In this document: piece by piece, positions 36,107 through 44,741 of the stretch
How positions within the stretch are numbered: the first letter of the stretch is position 1
Layout of the letters: each line of letters begins with the position of its first letter
Source of the DNA: Aegilops tauschii subsp. strangulata
Lineage: Eukaryota > Streptophyta > Magnoliopsida > Poales > Poaceae
Assembly: GCF_002575655.3 (NCBI RefSeq)
Contig: NC_053037.3
Coordinates: 319,017,294 to 319,081,293, forward strand
Reading direction: 5' to 3'
Length of the DNA: 64,000 bases
The notes under the pieces: model-generated
What the model was told of the DNA's origin: nothing
What the model saw: only the letters and a program-made list of their open reading frames with translations
Databases searched by the model: none
Position numbers and translations under genes: made by a program

Positions 36107-37611
36107 TGAAAGCGCAGGTTACTCCGAGAGGGGGTGAATGGGAGATTTTTATAAATTCATCAAACTATGAAGAATTTGACGAAGATCAAAGTGAAGAAAT
36201 AGAAACACAGAGGAAACTAAGTCATCACAGAACCAGAGTACATGCAATCAAGATACATAAGAGTGAAGAACATGCAATCATACATCCATACACGCATGAA
36301 GAAAATGAACTGAGGAAATGAATGATAGTGAGATGAAATTCTTCATTTCAAATTCGTCAGAGCACAGATCACAAATTCTTAAGCACCGGAATAAAGTAAG
36401 AGAGGGTTGAGGAATTTGAAACCAGGTTGGCTCGGTGAAGACAATGGAATTTGGTAGACCAGTTCCAGTTGCTGCATCAACTGGACGTCTGGTTGAGGTG
36501 GCTGAGTCGCAACTCAGAGGACACACAGTCCACACTGAATTCCTCTTGAGCTAAGGTCACTTAGCCCTCTCCCAATCACTCGTGGTAAGTCTTCAAGGTA
36601 GACTTTCAAAACCTTCACAAACTTGTTCACTGGCACACCACAATGACTCTTGGTGTACTCAGAACTTGACACCTAACTGTTTGGAAGAATGACATACTTC
36701 AAAGGTAACAGGCGTCAGATCACACAGGTCAATCTCTTCAGTGATGCTCAATCACTTTGGCTCTGGGTTTTGACACCTAACTGTCTGGAAGAATGACAAT
36801 CTTCAAAGGTAACAGGCGTCGGATCACACAGATCAATCTCTTCAGTGATGCTCACTCACTTTGGCTCTGGGTTTTTCCTCACTTAGGATTCTCTCAAAGT
36901 CATCGGAGGATGGGTTGCTCTCTTATGAAAAGTGTCAAGTTCTCTTGGAGCAGCAAACCAACAAGTGGTTGTGGGGGCGGCTATTTATAGCCAGGGGCAA
37001 CCCGACATATATTGTCATAAATTCCCTTCTCTGATTCGACCGTTGTCAGGATAAGGATCCACTCGACACCTGGCACGCGGTGCAGCAACAGTTGGAATTT
37101 GAACTCTCAAATTCGTCGGGGCACTCAATTTCCTCACTTTTAGGTAGAAAGCACTCGCGAACTCCTAACTCCTCAGCATGACCAAATTCGTTAGCGACCA
37201 GATGAACTTCGTCACTGTCGCTAGCAATTGCGTCAGCTGCACTGGAGTTTTCCAAAGGCTTCACTCGAAGCGGCTTTTGTGTATAGGTTTGAATAGGTTT
37301 GAGCATCACTTTGGAAATGTGAAGTATGATTCACCTAGACCCCCTTTAGCAGTACGGTTTTTCCTATGACTCAAATAAGAAGAAAAGAAACTATGAAAAC
37401 AAAGTCTTCACTTCAATTTCTTCTAAGGTCGTACCAATTTCATCACCAATTTCTTCACTTAAAGAAATACATTTTTAGGGGTCGTCTTCCATGTGTTAAA
37501 CCAAATCTTTTGGGTCTCTGTCTCCTGTGTATACTCACAAACACATTAGTTCCTCAACCTATTTGTCATCAATTCTACAAAACCACTAAGGGGGCACTTG
37601 ATGCACTTACA
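36107..37611 (-). repeat. 5' LTR of Copia A (1505 bp)
   Basis: On the minus strand it starts TGTAAGTGCATCAAGTGCC and ends GCGCTTTCA. The first bases after it, GCAAG (37612-37616), would be one target duplication; the partner at the left end is lost. A 103-bp tandem duplication lies inside. The same LTR start in a diverged form occurs at 39038 on the plus strand, so related elements lie side by side. Confidence 0.8.
36669..36874. repeat. 103-bp tandem duplication within the Copia A LTR
   Basis: Unit 1 is 36669-36771 and unit 2 is 36772-36874. Both begin GACACCTAACTGT and end CTTTGGCTCTGGGTTT, with a handful of differences. Confidence 0.85.
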
Positions 37612-38639
37612 GCAAGACATTAATAGATAGAGTAGGATACGGGTTAAGAGTACGACCCGGAATCTCCTGTAAACCTAAGGACTCAACCTATTAAATAAAG
37701 GGGAGTTCCTAGGACTCAAAGACTAAGTTGAAATCTCTCGAAAGCTAGGTTAGTGAACCTGCATCCTTGTAATCAAGATGATCATCAATATCAATTAAGT
37801 AGGAGTAGGCTTTTACCTCCACCATGAGGGGGAAAACCTGGGTAAACTCGCGTCCTTCGTTTCCGATTAAACCCGTTCAAGCAACCACCTAGTTGTGATG
37901 GCCTCGAGACTCAGTCCTTTCATGAGGACATTTGCCGTGATAAAACCATGACAGAGCCTCTATGCAGACTAAGGGTATAGCCATTCAGTGTGTTGCCTAT
38001 GAGGCCCTTCTATGGCTACGCGACATCATTCCAGAAATGAATGAAGTACAAGCCACCCGGTATCTGCCGAGTAGGAGCATGATGAATGCCATGCAGCAAG
38101 GGGAGACTTTCTCGGATACTGACTACCCGTTCCTTTGGAATCAACTTCACTTCACCACCGCCGAGGACACTCTGCTTCACCTCGTCATTGCGGAGCTCGT
38201 AAGCACCCGTCGGGAGGTCGCTCTACATCAACAACTTTCCCACCTCATGGAGAGACGGGTGGTCGAGCAGGGGCAATATATTGTTGCCCTTGGAGGTTCA
38301 GCAACATCGTGGCCACCATAAGCTCCAACTATTGAAGGAATTTCCCTTGGTACCACCTGCGAAGGACACAGTGAAGGGAACCCGCTCCACGCCCAGGCAG
38401 GAAAATCGCCACAACTACCCTACAACACCGACGCAAGGTCCCTCAATAACTTTCTCGACTTGGATGCTTGCACTGGATGCGGCAAGGTCGACCAGTTCGA
38501 TTGGAGATGCTCCGACCGGGATTAGAGAACTCGGTACGCCCTTACCTTCATAAGGGGGGCAAATTAGGAGGATCTTTCTAAACAACAAGTCCGCACAAGA
38601 GCAGTCCGACCACGAAGGTCCTCTTGAGCAGGCAGTAGT
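37612..38639 (+). mobile_element. Remnant of a Gypsy-type LTR and internal region
   Basis: TATTAAATAAAGGGGAG at about 37690 resembles a TATA box and leader. GTAGGAGTAGGCTTTTACCTCC at about 37799-37820, followed by AACCTGGGTAAACTCGCGTCC, resembles the R-U5 part of Triticeae Gypsy LTRs. An open frame follows at 37962. AAGGGGGGCAAATTAGGAGG near 38553 resembles a polypurine region. No second LTR or target duplication is visible. Confidence 0.4.
37962..38321 (+). CDS. Unrecognised 119-codon ORF in a repeat remnant
   Basis: A helical, charged protein beginning MQTKGIAIQCVAYEALLWLR, with a predicted amphipathic C-terminal part (LVIAELVSTRREVALHQQL). It has no known domain that I can recognise. Its position just after LTR-like sequence suggests a fragment of a retrotransposon gene or captured sequence. 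It may not be expressed. Confidence 0.25.
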   Translation: MQTKGIAIQCVAYEALLWLRDIIPEMNEVQATRYLPSRSMMNAMQQGETFSDTDYPFLWNQLHFTTAEDTLLHLVIAELVSTRREVALHQQLSHLMERRVVEQGQYIVALGGSATSWPP

Positions 38640-38690
38640 AGTCGTGTACCCTTAGGACTTGGTATGAGTCGTGTACCCTTAGGACTTGTC
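38640..38690. repeat. 27-bp tandem duplication
   Basis: AGTCGTGTACCCTTAGGACTTG occurs at 38640 and again at 38667. Confidence 0.8.
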
Positions 38691-38699
38691 CTGATGGAC

Positions 38700-39560
38700 G
38701 TACGCACACTTGCTACTCTGGTTCTTTTGCTCGCTGCTTAAATTTGATATTATGCCCATGAAATCATTCTGCAGACATCAATTTATCATTGTGCATTCCA
38801 TTATCTTCAAATTATCTGCTATGCAGTGTGATTGGATTCCAAGATATAGGGGAAGTTCTCCACAATCAAAACATGTCATGTGCATTTGCATTCAAAGCGA
38901 AGTCTTCATATGCACATCTTTAGGGGGAGTCATCTCTATATCATGGAATCATAATCTCCAAGTTCTTACTTTCATATATTTTTATCCCTGTTAAAAACTT
39001 CAACTAGATTGTCATCAATCACCAAAAAGAGGGAGGTTGTAAGTGCATCTAGTGCCACTCCTTTGTTGGTTTTGGAGTATTGATGATAAACCTGATTGGG
39101 GGACTAATATGTTTGTGAGATTCATAGGATAACACAAATAAAAGTCCCTAGAGATTCTGTTTAACTGTCGAAACCAATGGTTGCATTTGAAGATAATGAA
39201 TGAAGACAATGGAACACGAACACTTAGCTTCTTTGTTAGTTTCATTTTCTTTTTATTGAGTCAAAGGAACCACAACACTGTTAAGTGTGGTCGAGGTGAA
39301 ACGAAGACAGTTGTTGAAGTGATTGCTCAACCAAAAGCCTATATCTTCCTTGTAGAGATAACGAGAGAAAATATCTTCCAGAGTTTGATGAGTTAGCTTT
39401 GCTTGGAGCCCAAATAAAGTTACAACGTTTGTTTGAAATCCGACCAATGAACACGTGTCGGTTGGCCACTAACCCAGGGTTAGTCTGGTTATATCAATGT
39501 CGGGTTAGGGGCTACCGTCGTAGACTACGGCAGTAGCCCAGGTACCCTAGCGTTGTTGTG
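38700..39560 (+). mobile_element. 3' end of a second Sirevirus-like Copia with partial LTR
   Basis: Sequence at 38700-39022 resembles the non-coding tail found before the 3' LTR in Sireviruses, including TTTAGGGGGAGTC near 38920. CATCAATCACCAAAAAGAGG then leads to a purine tract and an LTR start, TGTAAGTGCATCTAGTGCC, at 39038. The LTR is cut off; its TTTCA end is not found, and similarity fades around 39560. The 5' part of the element is absent. Confidence 0.6.
39038..39560 (+). repeat. Partial Sirevirus-like 3' LTR
   Basis: Begins TGTAAGTGCATC directly after the purine tract AAAAAGAGGGAGGT. It is related to the Copia A LTR start but diverged. The right end is not identifiable. Confidence 0.55.
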
Positions 39561-39736
39561 TATAGCAGTAGATCAAAGGATCAAATCATGCTAAATTTTT
39601 GGATAAGAATCATTTTGTGCTTAACTTTGCTCGTAGTCAAAATGGTGTGGGTGGAGTGCTCATCCCTCGGAACCTGGTCTGTAATATAGCTAGTTGTTTG
39701 CTATAACATGTTGCCATGTCATTTATAGCCTTAAAA

Positions 39737-39739
39737 TAA
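39737..39739. other. Target site duplication TAA (left) of Harbinger-type element
   Basis: TAA precedes GAGCATCTCCAACC and recurs at 53425-53427 after the inverted terminus TGGAGATGCTC. Confidence 0.75.
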
Positions 39740-39992
39740 GAGCATCTCCAACCGTTGGCCCCCAGGGGCGCCTAAAATCGCCGCCTGGGGGCGAGCCGGC
39801 GCAAAAAAAGGGCCTGGGGGCGAGTTGGTCCCCAGTCGCCGGCCCCAGGGCCGCCCCCAGATGCGTATAATTTTGTCACAAAAAAACGTTCGGCGAAGTT
39901 CGGTTAAACATGGCTAAATTTCGGCAAACACGGCTAAATTTCGGCGAAGATTGGCATATATTGACATGTTCGGCGGTACATAGCAAATGTAA

Positions 39993-40737
39993 CTAAAAAA
40001 AGAAATCGCTGAACGCCGAGTAGTCGTCGTCAGCCTTCTCCTCCTTGACGCGGCCGTCCCTGGTGGACCCCTGACCGGCGTCGCCAACGCGGACTGGTGG
40101 CGGCGGCGCGTCGTCGTCGTTGTCGTTGTCCTCGATGACGACGACTCCTCCTTCGTCGCGGCCCCGGCGGCGCTGCTCGAACCGCCGCAGGGCGGCGCAC
40201 TGGCGCTCCCTCGCCATCTTCAGGGAGTCCTTGCACGCCCATTCCAGGGCCGCGTCGTCGTCGTGCTCCGTCTTCACGGCGGGGAGACCCGGCTCCGTCT
40301 TCACCGGCGCGAGCCCCGGCTCCGTCTTTGGCTTGACGAAGCGCGGAGGAGCCGACGAGGAGGCGCGCCGGCCGCCCTCGTTGATGACGATGTCGGCGCT
40401 GCGAGTGCGCCGGCCAAGCGGCGTCTCCGTCGCGGGCTCGGCCTTGACGCCGAGCAGAGCCGGAGAGCCGGAGAAGTGGGAAGAAGAGTGCGAGGAGGAA
40501 GAAGAGGAGGCGCCGAACCTCCTGGGAATCCATTGCCCGTCGCGTCGGCGGTGGGCTGGGGCGGCCGCCCTCGCCGGGGGTATGCCAACAGCGGGTTGTT
40601 GCCGCCCTCAAGGTGCGTCAGCACACCCTCGAGTGTGCGGCCGGGGACGCCCCACCACAGGTGGCGCCCCTCGCTGTTCTTCAGGCCACCCACCACTGGC
40701 GCGCCGTTGGTGGACGTCAGCCTCTGCTGCTGACGGC
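39993..40737 (-). pseudogene. Harbinger-element ORF, C-terminal part
   Basis: Continues the ORF that starts at 52912. It reads QQQRLTSTNGAPVVGGLKNS, then RHLWWGVPGRTLEGVLTHLEG, in one frame. The rest lies in another frame: a Ser-rich stretch, a VKAEPATETPLGRRTRSADI segment, MKTEPGLPAVKTEHDDDAAL, a basic EQRRRGRDEGGVVVIEDND segment, and an end in YSAFSDFFF. One frameshift near 40560-40610 is implied. The sequence is low in complexity, with alternating acidic and basic parts and possible nuclear targeting. Related proteins are repetitive in Triticeae genomes. Function is unknown. Confidence 0.55.
40733..40737. other. Target site duplication ACGGC (left)
   Basis: ACGGC precedes the TGAAAGTGCAAG start of the Sirevirus and is repeated at 52601-52605. 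Joining the two sides restores codon continuity of the interrupted ORF (YFERR followed by QQQ). Confidence 0.92.
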
Positions 40738-41103
40738 TGAAAGTGCAAGTATCACTTAGATTATATTTTGGTGTGATGACAATGTGGTTAGTGGAACTAA
40801 TGTTGGTTGCTAAAGTTTATCTCAGGATGTTGGTTCCAAGGTGTCCATTGATGGAGGTGTGCGACCCCCCCAGTCCAAAAAGATCAAAGGCGTGGTTACC
40901 GGCGACTCGAAGGTTTTTCGTTTTGGTTCGATTTGAGTCGTAGGTAAAACTGCACTATCAAGAGGGGTCTTCGTGGAATTAGTGTCGTGTGGGAATGCCT
41001 CCAAGACAGATACACCAGCCCTCCTACACCTCCTCAGATATTCCACTTGTTGTGTGCTTTGCCGTGGTGTCCTGTGATGTTTTCATCAGAAATCTTCTGG
41101 ACA

Positions 41104-41326
41104 CCCCGTGTGCACGGGGTCTCTGACCCCCGTGCGCACGGGGTAGTCAGAATATTTCTGGACACCCCGTGCGCACGGGGCTGACTTGGCCCGTGCGCAC
41201 GGGGTACCTCGAAACTCACTGGACACCCCGTGCGCATGGGGCTGACTTGGCCCGTGCGCACGGGGTACCTCGCATCTCACTGGACACCCCGTGCGCACGG
41301 GGCTGACTTGGCCCGTGCGCTCGGGG
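41104..41326 (+). promoter_or_regulatory. Palindrome array (8 units) upstream of the LTR promoter
   Basis: The unit is CCCCGTGCGCACGGGG, a perfect 16-bp palindrome. Copies start at 41104, 41128, 41165, 41189, 41226, 41250, 41287 and 41311, alternating spacings of 24 and 37 bp from one start to the next. Several have one changed base. The last three pairs form a higher-order unit of 61 bp joined by CTGACTTGGC. The array ends about 37 bp before the TATA box, so an enhancer or repressor-binding role is plausible. Confidence 0.8.
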
Positions 41327-41362
41327 TCCAACGGGCAGAAATCCCCTCCCGGCCAAGAACAC

Positions 41363-41370
41363 TATAAAAG
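41363..41370 (+). promoter_or_regulatory. TATA box of the 5' LTR
   Basis: TATAAAAG in AACACTATAAAAGCCCCC, downstream of the palindrome array, marks the expected U3/R promoter; transcription should start about 30 bp downstream. Confidence 0.75.
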
Positions 41371-42074
41371 CCCCCTTCTTCCTCCTCCATCCCCTAACCC
41401 TAATGTCTTGTTGAGCTCCTCCATTGCTACACCCCATTTTGCTCACTACTCTCAATCCCTCCACCCAATCTTTTTGAAACTTTGGGGATTGGGAGAGCAA
41501 GACCCGATCTACACTTTGACCAAACCAAATCGCATTCCCCGCAACATTCATCCACCATTTCTTGTTACTCTTGGAGCTTGGGCTCCTAGGCGGTTAGAGG
41601 TTCCTCCGGAAGCTTCCTTGCTTGTGGTGTGCTCCGGAGAAGTTTGTAAAGGTGTGGTGGTCGCCTTCAAGACCAACCCCGAGTGATTCGAGGCTCATCC
41701 GTTGGGGGTGACTCGAAGGAGATTACGGTGAGCCTTCGGTGGCGTTCCGCAAGCTTTGGCTCCGGCACCGCTCCAAACGGAGAGTAGCTCTTCCCCAAGG
41801 AAGAGTGAACTTCGGGATAAAATCCGCGTCCTCGTCTCACTTGTGGTTAATCCTTTCCCGCACTTTACTTAGCCTTGTATGCTTGTTGGCTTGCTAATTA
41901 GTTTGTTGCCTAGCATACTTAGCTTATAGCTTGCTTGTCATATAGGTTGTGTTCACCTAGTTGCATATCTAGTGAACCCTTTTTATCCGCTAAGCCTTAA
42001 AATTGACAAGAAAGAGTAAAATTTGTAGTCTCCTATTCACCCCCCCACCTAGTCGACCGTATCGATCCTTTCAA

Positions 42075-42088
42075 TTGGTATCAGAGCC
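42075..42088 (+). other. Primer-binding site of the Sirevirus
   Basis: TTGGTATCAGAGCC follows the LTR end TTTCA after one base and is complementary to the initiator tRNA-Met 3' end. Confidence 0.9.
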
Positions 42089-42125
42089 TCGTGCTCTAAT
42101 ATAAGGTTTTACAACCTTAGAGGAT

Positions 42126-44732
42126 ATGGCCGATCTAGGGAATGAGGGAGGTGTCGCACCACTTGCGGAGGATGGTCAAAACCTACCCCCCGCCGCGGCC
42201 GACGCACTTGTTGCTCCGGCCGTTGCTCCCGTCGCCCCCATTAACCCGGGTGCCCCGTTGACCGCGGCCGATATTCTTTCAATGTTTGCGGACCTCAAAA
42301 CTTCTATGTTGAAAGAAGTTCGCTCCTCGGTCAAGGAGGAAATTGATGCTCGCTTAAATCCCTCGACATCCGCCTCAAACTCATTTGATCCAAATGCGGT
42401 TCATGATGCGGATGATTCGAGAGAACCTCTTGCATCCCCGGCTCGCACTCAAGTTCCCAAGTACAATGTCGTGGAACCATTTTACTCACCACAACCCTTG
42501 CAGCACCCTCGCATTAATCCTGTGGGGCCTCCGCCCCCTTTGAAAGCTAACGCGTTTGCTAAGTGGAAGCTAGATATGGAGTCTCATATTCGTAGTGCAT
42601 CTACACAACTATGGTGGATTGTGGTCAATGGTTTCAACCCCAAGGATCCCATGAATCTCACTCCAAGAGAAGCAGTTGATGATCAACTCAATGCTACTGC
42701 CCACCACATGTTGCGCACCGCGGTGACCGATGACTATAGTGACTCCATTGCTCTCCTCAAGACCGCCAAGGAAATTTGGGATTGCCTTGAGGAGGCCCTC
42801 GAAGGTGATGAAACAATTCGAAGATCTCGGTTGGCTTTGCTCAAGCAAGAAGTCAACCTATTTGTGAGAAATGAGGGTGAGTCCGCGGAAGAGGTATATC
42901 GAAGGTTGAAGTCTCTTGTGCTCAATTTGAGAACCTTTGGGTGCACTTGGGCGAATGATGATTTCATTAAGGACAAGTTCATTGATGCTATGGTTCTCAC
43001 GGAACATACCATGGTGATGATGATACATCAACGCCCGGACTATCAAAAGTTGACCACGGCACAAGTTGTATCCACCTTCTCAACTCATGTTCTTTTGGAG
43101 ACCAAGTCCAAGAAGACCTTTGCCATAGCTCAAGCCACCAAGAACTCAAATCTTGCATTGAAGGCCAAGAAAGTAGTTGCCCAACCCTCAAGGGATGAAG
43201 AAGTTGTTGAAGAGACTTGTGAGGAAGATATTGACACCTCATGCCCGGCAAATGACTTTGCGGAAGACTTGGCTCTCTTGGTCAAGAAATATTCCGGGAC
43301 CATGGCAAACAAAGGGAAGAATCTGCAAGGAATATCGTTTGGACGAAGAAAATGCTACAATTGTGATAGCCCAAGACATTTTCTGCACGATTGTCCTTAT
43401 GAGAGACGTGAAGACAAGTCCGAGAAGCTTGTGCTCAAGAAGAAGAAGTTCACCAAGTTTTCCAAGAGGAAAGATGACAAGGCTCTTGTTCATGAGGAGT
43501 ACATGTCCGGAGATGAAGATGACGGTGATGATGATTATGTGGGCACGGCCGCCATTGCCATGCATGCCACTACCTCCTCCTCCACCACCGGCCTCTTCGA
43601 CTCTCCCAACGAGGACAAGCCGTTCACTCATCATTGCCTCATGGCCAAAGAGGTAAAAACAAAGTCCAACTCTCAAAAACCCTTCATCCACACTCCCAAT
43701 GTTTCATGTGAGATAGTGGAGGATGAGTGTGATGATGGTGTGGATAATGATGAGGAATCCTTGATGGCTTTCATGAACACTCTTCATGGTGAAGCCCGTG
43801 CTCGTTTTAGTGATCTCCTTAAATCACTCGCCGAACGCGATGATTTTATTGAGAACGTTGAAAACCTCCTCATAGAGGAAAAAGAGAGAGTCGAACTCCT
43901 CGAGCACGAGCTATATGAAGAGAGTATCATGAGAGCATCACTTGAGGAAGCCTTGTCTTCTCATAAAATTGACTTCGTTAAAACCGATGATGCATTGCAA
44001 CTTGCTCTTGAGAACAACGATGCCCTTAAAGTAAGGGTTGAAAAGCTTCTAGTTGATCACACGAGACTTGTTGAGGAACATGAGCTCCTTGTGACTAGTT
44101 CCAAGGTTGTCAAAGGTGACCTCATTGCCCTCACCGAGTCGTATGCTCAACTTAAAGCTACAACCATTAAGGCTCTTACTTCCATCCCTCATATTGATTT
44201 AAATGATGAATCTTGTACGGCTAACTTTGCTCATGATTGCACCTCTCTCCAAGAGGAGAATAAGAAGTTAAAAACCCAAATTGAGAAAGGGCTTGTGTCG
44301 TGCATTCAAGGGGAGAAAAACCTCAATGACCTCTTGAGCAACCAAAAGGAGTGTGTTGCCAAGGAGGGAATTGGGTTTGACCCCTCTTCTAAGAAGAAGA
44401 AGACCAAGAAGAAGAGCAACAAGAAGAAGATCGATCCTACTTCTCCTCCCCAACAAAAGATAGCATTTGTTCATGAAGGACACAAGGAGAAGGAGAAGGA
44501 AAAAGGGAATGTCGGGGATGGCAAGGTCACTAGGGACAAGGCCATTCCCAAAGAGTTTGCCGGCAAGAACAACCCATCTTATGTCCTCATGAGAGGAAAT
44601 GATGGTCATACCTTTGCTAAATTTGTTGGCACTAACTATGATGATTATGCTTGGACTATTTGGGTTCCTAAGACCCTTATTGCTAAATCTCTAGGACCCA
44701 TTGCAAAATGGGGACCTAAAATCAAAGCTTGA
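42126..44732 (+). CDS. gag: Sirevirus Gag (868 aa)
   Basis: Structural polyprotein that packages the element RNA. The start ATG lies 38 bases after the primer site. An Ala/Pro-rich N-terminus is followed by a UBN2-type capsid region at about residues 140-340 (AFAKWKLDMESHI, AKEIWDCLEEALEGD). The zinc knuckle CYNCDSPRHFLHDC (CX2CX4HX4C complete) is at residues 410-423. Next come a Lys-rich stretch, an acidic stretch and a long coiled coil at about 555-740, then a Lys-rich patch near 755-775 (KKKKTKKKSNKKK). The length is typical of Sirevirus Gag, which is longer than in other Copia elements. The frame ends with TGA and continues in the same frame into pol after a second stop. Confidence 0.9.
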   Translation: MADLGNEGGVAPLAEDGQNLPPAAADALVAPAVAPVAPINPGAPLTAADILSMFADLKTSMLKEVRSSVKEEIDARLNPSTSASNSFDPNAVHDADDSREPLASPARTQVPKYNVVEPFYSPQPLQHPRINPVGPPPPLKANAFAKWKLDMESHIRSASTQLWWIVVNGFNPKDPMNLTPREAVDDQLNATAHHMLRTAVTDDYSDSIALLKTAKEIWDCLEEALEGDETIRRSRLALLKQEVNLFVRNEGESAEEVYRRLKSLVLNLRTFGCTWANDDFIKDKFIDAMVLTEHTMVMMIHQRPDYQKLTTAQVVSTFSTHVLLETKSKKTFAIAQATKNSNLALKAKKVVAQPSRDEEVVEETCEEDIDTSCPANDFAEDLALLVKKYSGTMANKGKNLQGISFGRRKCYNCDSPRHFLHDCPYERREDKSEKLVLKKKKFTKFSKRKDDKALVHEEYMSGDEDDGDDDYVGTAAIAMHATTSSSTTGLFDSPNEDKPFTHHCLMAKEVKTKSNSQKPFIHTPNVSCEIVEDECDDGVDNDEESLMAFMNTLHGEARARFSDLLKSLAERDDFIENVENLLIEEKERVELLEHELYEESIMRASLEEALSSHKIDFVKTDDALQLALENNDALKVRVEKLLVDHTRLVEEHELLVTSSKVVKGDLIALTESYAQLKATTIKALTSIPHIDLNDESCTANFAHDCTSLQEENKKLKTQIEKGLVSCIQGEKNLNDLLSNQKECVAKEGIGFDPSSKKKKTKKKSNKKKIDPTSPPQQKIAFVHEGHKEKEKEKGNVGDGKVTRDKAIPKEFAGKNNPSYVLMRGNDGHTFAKFVGTNYDDYAWTIWVPKTLIAKSLGPIAKWGPKIKA

Positions 44733-44741
44733 TTCTTGTAG

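Larger units (their letters stand above)
13930..37611 (-). mobile_element. Copia A: Sirevirus-like Copia, minus strand, split by two insertions and lacking its 3' LTR
   Basis: Read from right to left the element has a 5' LTR (36107-37611), an initiator-tRNA primer site, gag start (36039), gag, protease, integrase, reverse transcriptase and RNase H (ending about 14220). It then stops near 13930 without a second LTR. A BARE-type element sits in gag and a non-autonomous element in integrase, each with a perfect 5-bp target duplication, so the reading order across both gaps is secure. Coding frames carry many stops and frameshifts. The gag has a long coiled-coil part after the zinc knuckle, as in Sireviruses. 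Confidence 0.85.
40738..42073 (+). repeat. 5' LTR of the Sirevirus (1336 bp)
   Basis: Runs from TGAAAGTGCAAG to GATCCTTTCA. It carries eight palindrome units at 41104-41326 and a TATA box at 41363. It is 142 bp longer than the 3' LTR, almost entirely because of the palindrome array. Confidence 0.95.

Noticed and set aside
41104..41326. Possible CRISPR-like array of regularly spaced palindromic repeats
   Set aside because: The spacing sequences are themselves repeated, the locus is a plant LTR upstream of a TATA box, and no Cas genes exist here.
41034..41551. Minus-strand ORFs with repeated RAHG-like peptides
   Set aside because: The repeats come from the DNA palindrome array in the LTR, not from a repeat protein.
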